Assembly: GCA_029582165.1 (NCBI GenBank)
Contig: CM055877.1
Span: 6,935,855-6,999,854 of the forward strand
DNA length: 64,000 nt
Source of the DNA: Portulaca oleracea
Lineage: Eukaryota; Streptophyta; Magnoliopsida; Caryophyllales; Portulacaceae
Reading direction: 5' to 3'
The notes below the pieces were generated by a model that ran no database searches, was not told where the DNA came from, and saw only the letters and a list, made by a program, of their open reading frames with translations. The number at the start of each line of letters is the position of its first letter. Position 1 is the first letter of the stretch. The position numbers and the translations under genes were made by a program. Of this stretch, positions 56,417 through 64,000 are shown piece by piece.

Positions 56417-56575
56417 GTTGTTAGAATCGTGATCCTAACTCATATTCATGAGGTAGTTAGAATCGGAATTAATCCATGTAGGATCATAGATTGGAATGAA
56501 GATAGTAGAATCGCAACGAGGATTTTGGATTATAAAATCGTAAGATCGTCGCTCAGGATCGGGATTTTAATAACT
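56417..56575. mobile_element. Second copy of the 160-bp MITE found in the FtsHi exon
   Basis: Starts GTTGTTAGAATCGTGATCC and ends GGATCGGGATTTTAATAACT, the reverse orientation of 46538-46700. Internal 'tccatgtaggatca' matches the inverse of 'gatcctacatgagc' there. A clean target duplication is not visible. Confidence 0.7.
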
Positions 56576-56834
56576 ATTACATAACCAAATGTAATTGTGT
56601 AATCTTTAAAGCACAAAATAGGGAGTTTCTTAAAGAAAAAAGACCTCTCCAACTAATGATAAATATAATAGAAGGTTTTCTATGCAAATATTAAAGAAGG
56701 TTCTATGATATTTGTTCACAAAAATCAAATTTATCTATTTCTTTTAGGCCAAATAGAGGTAAACCAAGGTATATAACCACATCGAGGGGTAAATCAAGAG
56801 TGGTAAATAATTAAAGAGATAGACACAAATCCAA

Positions 56835-57193
56835 CAAAAAATTACTTAGGGGTACTCTAACTTTTGGTGAAATGTTTTTCCGGTACCCCAACTTTTAAAA
56901 ACTAATTTTGGGGTACCCTAACTTTTAGAATTAGAAATAATTAGGTGAGTTTCCGGCCAATGATTTGAATTCACCGATGAGTTTTAGGCGGGAAATTGAA
57001 AAAGTATTTTTGTGGACAAAAATACCATTTGTTTTTGTTGACGAAAATGATTTGAATCAATCAGAGTTTCGCAAGAAATTCACCTAGTAGTTTCTAATCC
57101 TAAAAGTAAGGGTACCCCAAAATTAGTTTTGAAAAGTTAGGGTACCAAAAAATTGTTTCTTCAAAAGTTAGGGTACCTCTGAGTAATTTTTTG
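56835..57193. mobile_element. Mutator-like MITE, 359 bp, 9-bp target duplication
   Basis: Sister of 37895-38245. Starts CAAAAAATTACTTAGGGGTAC and ends GGTACCTCTGAGTAATTTTTTG. CAAATCCAA is duplicated exactly at 56826-56834 and 57194-57202. The central part differs from the sister copy. Confidence 0.93.
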
Positions 57194-57640
57194 CAAATCC
57201 AAATATATATGTTTTCCTGAAAAAGAATATTTCAATAACTATAGAAACAGAACATGTATCCATAACAATGACATGGAAAAAAGAAAATAGGATGGTTTAT
57301 TTAAATAGATAGTTGGCAAAGGTTATCATAGTAATGACAATAGGTAGGTACATGCATGGAGGTATGATGAAAAAAATGTATTGGCTTAGTATTCCTACTT
57401 AAAAATGGAACCATTCTATATATATGGTTAAAACATATACCCCTAAAGTTTATTCACAAAATCAAAGTATATTTAGTTAGAACATGTCATCAACATGTGT
57501 TCCGCGCGCTCTTGTACAAGAAATAGACAGAATATATGGCTCAAAAAATCCCCAAAACAAATAAAACAAAACCAAAAAAGCCATCAGACTTCTTTCCATA
57601 TTTAAATAATTCAAAACCCAAGTATACATACATATCATTA

Positions 57641-57895
57641 CTAAGAACCTGCAGAAGGGGGGTTTTGGTGTCCTGCTCCTGGGCTGCGACCAGGAGCTGT
57701 TGGTCGAAAAGCTTCAGTCTCGGTCATTTTGTAACGATTTATCCTGTAACTAACCATATTTGATGACCGTTTTATCCATCTTACCGGAGGAGCGTGAAAT
57801 GAAGGAGGTACTCTCACACTTGCTACCAACTCTAGATGTTGTTGTATGATGAGAAAAACTATGAATGACAATGTTAAAACGCGCGAATTCGCCAT
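57641..57895 (-). CDS. CEP peptide hormone precursor
   Basis: An 84-aa single-exon precursor. Residues 1-26 form a signal peptide (hydrophobic core LTLSFIVFLII). The middle is variable and basic. Residues 62-76 are a complete CEP domain, AFRPTAPGRSPGAGH, matching the family consensus xFRPTxPGxSPGxGH at every conserved position. Prolines at positions 4, 7 and 11 of the domain are the usual hydroxylation sites. An eight-residue tail (QNPPSAGS) follows, whereas many CEPs end at or near the GH. The mature 15-mer would be released by proteolysis, secreted, and sensed by CEPR1/CEPR2-type receptor kinases in nitrogen-demand and root-growth signalling. The gene is isolated between repeats. It is too short for most gene finders, but signal peptide and domain together make it convincing. 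Which Arabidopsis CEP it corresponds to cannot be said. Confidence 0.9.
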   Translation of the reverse strand: MANSRVLTLSFIVFLIIQQHLELVASVRVPPSFHAPPVRWIKRSSNMVSYRINRYKMTETEAFRPTAPGRSPGAGHQNPPSAGS

Positions 57896-58020
57896 ATATA
57901 GAGTAATATATAACCTCTTAGCTCTCTTAGTGATGTAGAAAGAAGAAGAGGAAATATAAGTAGCTAGCTAGCTAGTGATGAGTACAAATGAGAAGTTAAG
58001 TGGGGGTATTTATGATGATC
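57896..58020 (-). promoter_or_regulatory. CEP gene leader and probable TATA region
   Basis: On the minus strand a TATA-like 'cataaatac' (about 58008-58016) precedes a CT-rich leader with 'ctagctagctagctac' and 'ttcctcttcttctttct', then the ATG at 57895. A second TATA-like stretch ('tatatattactctatatat') lies right at the ATG and is less suitable. Inferred by position. Confidence 0.4.
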
Positions 58021-58639
58021 ATCAAGTGGGGTATATACATCAATTAGGGTTTTTTAGTTGATTTAATATGAGTTTAGTGTTCATGAAATGAAGATTAACA
58101 AAGATGATTAATGTATAATTTAGGTGGGGCTGGAGAGGGAAAAAGAAAAGAAAGAGGAACATGGGAATAACTCCCATATTTAGAAGGGAGCAAAATTCTT
58201 GATTCTTAAGCATTCAAAGTGTATTTTGAGAGCCATTCATCTAAGACTTTTAAGGAAAGGGTACAACCTTTTGTTGAATGGCTGATTAGATTATGCACAA
58301 AAGGTGTATGCTTGTAATAAACTAAAATTAAACTGTTTAACTCAATTGTGTTTAATTTTTGTATTAGTTTATTGTTTAGAAGGTTTTCTTGATCAATTAA
58401 ATATCAAATGTTAACTTACTATATATATAAATGAAGTACAACCCATTCTAAAATTTAAGGGGAATTTATACATGTTTTTGTTACCTAATTATAATTATTA
58501 GGAAAATGTCTTAAAATTATCCGATCTCTGAATTTCATAATTATTTATTTCTTAATTATATAAGAATTTTATTTTTAATATCATTTTGAGATAATATATT
58601 TTGATGTTATTTTTAGAGTAGAGTGCAAACCAGGTAGAA

Positions 58640-59130
58640 AGAGTTTTTTTTATATATAAATAGAAAAAATTTCACCTTATTTGATGCGGGAAAATTCGGT
58701 GCCCAATAGGGCAAAGCTTAAGTGTGACCATGCTTGGTGCCCAAATTGGAAAACCTTGGTGAAAGAGGTTTTGGTGAGAGTTTTATAGAATAAGAGCATA
58801 TGTCTTCTTTGGGTTGATCTCTTTCGGTGTATGAGATTTTTGTAATATTATCTTTGTTGGATATCAAGAGGAGATCATTTGTTGTAATTTCTAGCGACAT
58901 TGAATTTGTTTATGCTTCTGCCAACATTTGTGGTTTTTTTTCCTCTCGATTGGGTTTCTACATTTAATTTCTTTACTCTTGCTTTTATTTTATTTTTTTC
59001 AATTTATTGTGGTTATTTTACTTTGCTTCTGCTTAATTAATTTGTCGAACAATCCTAATTATAATCAACACTCTTCTAAAATTAAGGGATACTTATGGAT
59101 ATTTTTGCTAACTATTTATAATTAATAACA
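58640..59130 (+). mobile_element. Possible LTR fragment (copia-like)
   Basis: 'gtggttttttttcctctcg' followed by 'attgggtttctac' near 58930-58965 resembles the 3' part of many plant copia LTRs, and 'gagagttttatagaataag' upstream fits the preceding R region. Ends, PBS and partner LTR are not found, so this is tentative. Confidence 0.3.
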
Positions 59131-61700
59131 CCCTCATATGAGACATTATGGGGATAGATATATAAAGAAATTAAAATGCTTACTCTTCAAAGGGTTTTTT
59201 TTTTTGGAGAACTTATAATTGAAAGAGTGTTTATTCTAACTTACAAACATTATGTTTATTTGTGACCAACTTCAACAATGCTTGTTAGCATCATTTGTGA
59301 CATTATGGGCATGGATAAAGAAAATGGTTCTTCCACTAATCAAGTTAAGGATTTGCCCTAAAATGTTCTCTTGGTCCCTTTTTTTCTTTTTCTTTTTTTT
59401 GTAAAAAAATGCATTTTTTCATTAATGTAGCAAGTAGGAATATATAGTAGTTTTCAACAAACCCTAATGCTAGTGGTCGGTGATGGATTCCTCTAATTAA
59501 AATTTGGCAAGCAATTATAGCAACAATGGAACCCTAGAGGTTACCCCATCTTCCTAACAAGGAAGATTAGGAATTTTTTTAAAAATAAATGGACTGAAAA
59601 ATGAAAATATAACTTCTATACCCATGTTAATTATCACTCTTGGCCTTTGATTTAAAGCAAGAATTTATTCTCTCATGTAGTGCATTTTTACTTTGTTTTT
59701 TTTTTTGGGAATACTTGAGTATATACTTCATTTTGAATACATAAATAATGGTTGGTTGTTTTTATGGTTTTTAGTTTTGTTTCTTTTTCCAACTTTTCCT
59801 TGGTAAAATCAGTTCTTTTTTGGGTCTTTTACTATTATAGATTATAGACTCTATTTGTTCTTTTATTTTCTCGGTGAAGTGGTTTGAAATTTGGTTTTGT
59901 GAGGTTCGGGTTTGAAAAAAATGATAGAGCTAGAGCTATTAGCAATATGAATGGAAGAGCTACGAGTTGATGATTCTCTTGAAGTTATGGCGACGGTGAA
60001 ACAATCACTTATCCATTCATCATAAATGAGGCTTTCTCTAAATATATAGAGTTGATGTTCTAAGAGATTATCTTTTCAAAGGGGCTCGAACAGGTTGTAA
60101 GAAGGTTGGTAGGGATGTGTCCGGCCATCTCCGGTCCAATAGTGATCACATTCTTAATATATCTAAGCTGGTTTCTTTTATGTTAACCTGAGTCCTGATT
60201 TATCTCTTGGCTTTGAGGACTCCCCAAGGCTAGAAAAGTTGTTGCTAGACAGAAAAGAAAGAAGAATGCAATATTGAAATCCAAATGGTGTTTTGTTAGA
60301 CAAGCGGCTTGTATGGCTAACACTTCGATGAGTATAGGCCTTAATAAGGGATATAAAAAGCAAGTTGCTAATTTGAGCTCCAACTGAGAAGATACGTTGA
60401 TCAATATGATTAATTTGGAGAAATCTCATAAGAGTATTCAAGATAATTTGGATGGTGAGGTAGCGCTAAAGCATTTTAAGAAGAAGTAGATAAAACATTG
60501 GATGTGATATAGACTTCATTCATGGTGATCCAGATATAGCGATGAAACATTTTAAGAAGAAATACAAAAAAGATAAGATGGTAAGAATGAAGGATTAAAA
60601 AATTAAAAATTAAAAACCAAAAAACACAAAATTAAAAAGCCAAAACCCAAAAAAAATAAAAAAAATTTAAGATCAAAATAAAGTTCAATGACTGCTTTTT
60701 CACGAATGTGAAATTTAAAATTTAACCTAATAAAAAGTCTTTAAAAAAAATTTTTAATCACAAAAGGTCTAAAAATTACAAGTACAACAAATGAATAGTG
60801 AAATAAGGGGGGGGGGGGAGAGATGCTTTGCAAATATAAAAATCGACGGTCAGCAAATAAAAAATTATCTTTTTTTTTTACTGATCTCATCATTGTTTTT
60901 TTTTCCCTTACTATGTCGTATTTTGTAAAGCATTTTAATTTGTCAACCAATTACTGAAAAAATATTAATTTTCCACTATTCTAGTCCAACAAATTGCTCT
61001 CTTTTAATAATTTATTTATAATAGTATACTCCCTTTTTCTTTTTTTGTCGCAACTAATTGAATGCTGTGCAAGTTACTACAGTAGTTGATGAGCTTTTTA
61101 ACTTGGGGCTTTTAAGGTGGAGTCCTATATTAAAAAAATGTTTCGAGAATAACTTTTTAAGAGTTTGAAATAGCTTTCAATACAAAAATACGACTCTATC
61201 AAAAATTCAAAATAAAAATAATAATAAATACAACCAATTAAATCCCCACTAGCTTAGTTACCAATGAAATACCTAGCTCATGCATGCTTATTTTTTAACT
61301 GATCCATAATGAAAGTATATATAGAAAAACTATTCATGAAAGAAAAGGGCATCATAGTTATTGAGCATTTTTCAAAAGGAACTTAAGAATCAATGTTGTT
61401 CTTTATAGGCCTATCAGAATTGACACCGATAAAATATTATTTATCTGTCACATCGTTAGGTATTTCAGTTTCAATTTGTCAATTAAACATTGAATAATCA
61501 GCCAATTTTGTCATAAATCCACAAAATGAGGCCAAGAATCCCAACCTCCTTGTATAAAAAGGTGGTGGTAAAACTTTACCCGTAAGTACAAACCCTGTGT
61601 AATAAGGTAAACCCATTTTATTCTTTCTCTTAAGCAATTGACTTCAGCATTAGAAGACGATTCTTGGGACACTACCTTGAGGCTTGCTTCTTTCTGAAGT
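59131..61700. other. Gene-free spacer with a weak coding-like relic
   Basis: On the plus strand at about 60090-60490 short frames such as KVVARQKRKKNAILKSKW and CFVRQAACMANTSM look protein-like but are broken by stops and match nothing I can name; retroelement debris is likely. The rest is low-complexity A/T, including a G run at 60808-60819. 'ctcccttttt' near 61029 may be a Stowaway end without a partner. Confidence 0.35.
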
Positions 61701-62649
61701 TTGAGAGTCTAAGGGTAAAGTGTGATTCAAAGGTTCATCATTGCTCACATGTTATTGCTAAAACTTTCGTAGAAGTCATCTATCCCAAAATTTCTACCAT
61801 CTAAGCATGCTTAATTATGGAATTCTCAATATATGAGTTTCCTGAATGAAACATGCTCCTTCGTGATATATAAATAACCATTTTAACACTTTAAGCATGT
61901 ATCGGGACATTACAATTATCCTGTTTAAGAGCACAACACCCTAGTTGTGCGTCAAGATCGACCAATTTACGCGTCGTTCTGACCGACAGCTCAATCCAGA
62001 ATCTTTGTTGATCTCGCTGGGTAACTATCAATGGATCTTTCATCCGCTTGGACAACTTAAGGTCGCAAATCAGCTCTGACATCATCAGTAACTCCCAGCC
62101 CCTCCTAAGTTGTGAACGTTACTGATAAGTGGTTCAATGGTTAACAATTGGTCCTAACAATTCACCATCGTCCTTACGCACACTTACACCACATGTGAAA
62201 CATTCCAGGATGTCACCCGTCCCAAGATTACTCCCAGTCAAATATGGTTGACTATGGAGTTCTGAAAAGACGAGTGTAACGTCCTGATTCCAAGGTTTTA
62301 CAACGAGTTTCTTAAAAGGAAGATGCATATTGGTGATATTAATGTACATAGTTGTTTCGTTCCTTTTTAATTAAATTAAGCCACACTCATGGTTTGGGCG
62401 TTACAAGTAAGTGCTTATGACTTGCCCCCACAAATCACTAGAGCACTTAAGGCATGTTTCGCCCTCGCTTACACGCTACCCATAAATTTTCCAGGAGGTC
62501 ACCTATTTCAAGATTATTCCTGACCAAGCATGCTTAACTATGAAGTTTTCATGAGATAAACTTTCTAAAAGGAAGGTAAACTTTGATGATATAAGTGATC
62601 GTTTCAATCTTTTTAAATCACACTTTAAACTTATAATGAGGTATTACAC
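61700..62649 (-). mobile_element. Decayed Cassandra multimer (LTR-LTR-internal-LTR)
   Basis: Read on the minus strand: LTR A from 62648 (TGTAATACCTCATTATAAG) to about 62407; LTR B from about 62405 (TGTAACGCCC) to about 62080; an internal domain (about 62080-61912) with a worn PBS ('gatgatgtcagagctgattt'), 'aaagattctggattg' and 'gttgtgctcttaa'; and LTR C from about 61910 (TGTAATGTCCC) to about 61700. 5S-derived phrases survive in LTR A and B ('catagttaagcatgc', 'aggtgacctcctgg', 'gggtgacatcctgg'). It is much more diverged than the copy at 51795. Open frames here follow the repeat. Confidence 0.82.
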
Positions 62650-63044
62650 ATATGGACTTTTATTTGTGCTATATAATAAGCGACTCATTTAATGGGCTCC
62701 CTTTATAGAACGTAAATTCAGTCGATTAATGAGCGAAAAAGCTGGTAACACAACCACAAACTTGTTCAACGAAAATCCAACCTTGAAAACAGGTGCACAC
62801 TAAATCACTAATAATATCACAATATTTACTATAAAAGTTGTGATCATAAAAAACATAACTCTAATAAAGTGAATAAACCTTTTTAAATGCAACATATAAA
62901 GTTAAACTCACTTATCATTCTTATAAAAAATAAAAAATAAAAAAACCAACATTTATAATGGATCTCATGTACTTGTTTAGATGCACCTAGGCACCTAGCT
63001 ATATGAACTTTTGTTTAGATCAAAGTGTTTCTTTTTTTTTTTGG
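62650..63044. other. Gene-free spacer
   Basis: AT-rich; nothing recognised. Confidence 0.4.
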
Positions 63045-63395
63045 GCTTTTGGATGTTAATATACTGAACTTTTGGGGTATTGGACAGTAATGCACTGAAC
63101 TTTGATCTTGGACAATAATACACTGTACTTTGGGGGGTGTTGAACAATAATGCACTGAGTATGATTTTGGCAATGGCCAACTTGGTGACAATCCTATGTA
63201 GCGGGTGGAAGAGATGAATTGGTTCAAAAATATTTGTCTTCTCGGTCTGTCACGTAAGATTGCCACCAAGTTCGCCACCCTCGAAATTGTCTCGAGTGCA
63301 TTATTGTCCAACACCCCCCAAAGTTCAGTGCATTATCAAGTCCAAAAGTTCAGTGATTATCAACAATACCCAAAAGTCAGATATTAAGATCCAAA
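63045..63395. mobile_element. MITE related to 49392-49811
   Basis: Left 'ttggatgttaatatactgaac' with 'ggggtattggacagtaatgc', right 'gtgcattattgtccaacacc' with 'aatacccaaaagtcagatat'. The repeated unit 'ttggacaataatgcactgaac' appears at least twice in each arm, in opposite orientation. A target duplication could not be confirmed. Open frames on both strands come from the repeat. Confidence 0.7.
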
Positions 63396-64000
63396 ATTCC
63401 TTTTTTTTTTTTGACATAGAATATATGATCTATAGATATAAATATAATTATTTGTTGTGGATAAAATCTTTAAAAAGTATATTTATATATAGCTAGGGTT
63501 GTGGGGATCGCGAAGCCACTAATTGTGGTCGAGTTTATTTAGTAGAGAAAAAGATAATAAAATAAAATAAAATAATTAAATGCTAAAAAAAATAATAAAT
63601 GAGATAAATGTAGGAGATATTGGGACACATGCCCTTTTATGATCCTCCTACACAAACAATCCTTGTCGTCGCTGCTTCAGCGCACTCTTTGGTGCATATA
63701 TACATGACACAAGTAACAACCCAAAGTAGGCCCACCAACCCACATTTTCTTTTAAATAAAAATGAATAAAATGGTAACATATCTAGACCTGTCCAGCAGT
63801 CGGGTCGGGTCGGGCCGGATCACAGATCTGAAAGTTTTTGACCCGTTGGCCCGAGCCCTGACCTTATGAGACACGGGCCGGAAACTATATAAGACGAATA
63901 TTTTCTATGCGAAAAACATAAAATTCACGCATATGTATTTAGTCGAGTCGTCGGGTTAAGTTGGGCCGAGTCACAAAGATATAAAATCTAATCTAAGATT
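63396..64000. other. Gene-free flank with 'GGGTCGGGTCGGG' repeat
   Basis: Low-complexity A/T, then from about 63790 'cgggtcgggtcgggccgga' and 'gtcgtcgggttaagttgggcc', the same dispersed class as 45140-45300. It continues past the window end. Confidence 0.45.

Noticed and set aside
1..64000. CRISPR arrays, bacterial operons, tRNA genes
   Set aside because: No regularly spaced identical repeats with unique spacers, no operon-like ORF runs and no cloverleaf-capable sequence with both A and B boxes was seen; all evidence is of plant nuclear DNA.

Overview
The window is a piece of a plant nuclear chromosome, almost certainly from a eudicot. It is AT-rich and gene-poor, its genes are split by GT-AG introns that are often over 1 kb, and the rest is packed with plant-type transposons: Stowaway, Tourist and Mutator-like MITEs, TRIMs, Cassandra, solo LTRs and copia debris. 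The species cannot be read from the sequence. Nothing here is bacterial: no operons, CRISPR arrays or convincing tRNA genes were seen.

Four real protein genes can be assembled exon by exon. (1) On the minus strand, 12562-22650, an eight-coding-exon gene for an NNF1-like kinetochore protein (MIS12 complex), with a canonical E2F site just upstream. (2) On the plus strand, 32627-36489, a three-exon DUF1218 four-helix membrane protein of the MODIFYING WALL LIGNIN (MWL/VCC/DEAL) group. (3) On the minus strand, 38781-44667, an eight-exon TIM21 gene for a mitochondrial inner-membrane import subunit, including a 19-nt microexon and a promoter with site II and telo-box motifs. It is convergent with gene 2. 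(4) On the minus strand, 57641-57895, a single-exon precursor of a CEP (C-terminally encoded peptide) hormone. Gene 1 beside gene 2 matches, from memory, the Arabidopsis neighbours At4g19350 and At4g19370, so this may be old microsynteny.

A broken gene at 46428-47150 is the C-terminal end of a plastid FtsH-like (FtsHi) protein. It has two frameshifts and a MITE inside an exon. A LINE/RVT_3-type RNase H fragment lies at 7230-7670.

Region by region: 1-12 kb is MITEs, a TRIM (about 4.96-5.69 kb), a (TA)31 tract and a degenerate ~190-bp tandem array (10.4-11.64 kb). 12.5-22.7 kb is NNF1, with introns rich in duplications and homopolymer junctions. 23.2-26.7 kb is a 3.2-kb solo-LTR-like element nested in a 306-bp element, each with its own 5-bp target duplication. 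27-32 kb is repeats and an unidentified coding-like fragment. 32-45 kb holds the MWL-like and TIM21 genes. 46-50 kb holds the pseudogene and MITEs. 50.9-53.9 kb is the most complex locus: copia-derived palindromes, a copia gag remnant and a three-LTR Cassandra element inserted in that gag with intact CTGAG target duplications. 54-64 kb is mostly repeats around the CEP gene, plus a second, decayed Cassandra multimer (61.7-62.65 kb). The genes are unrelated housekeeping, cell-wall and signalling functions and do not form a pathway.
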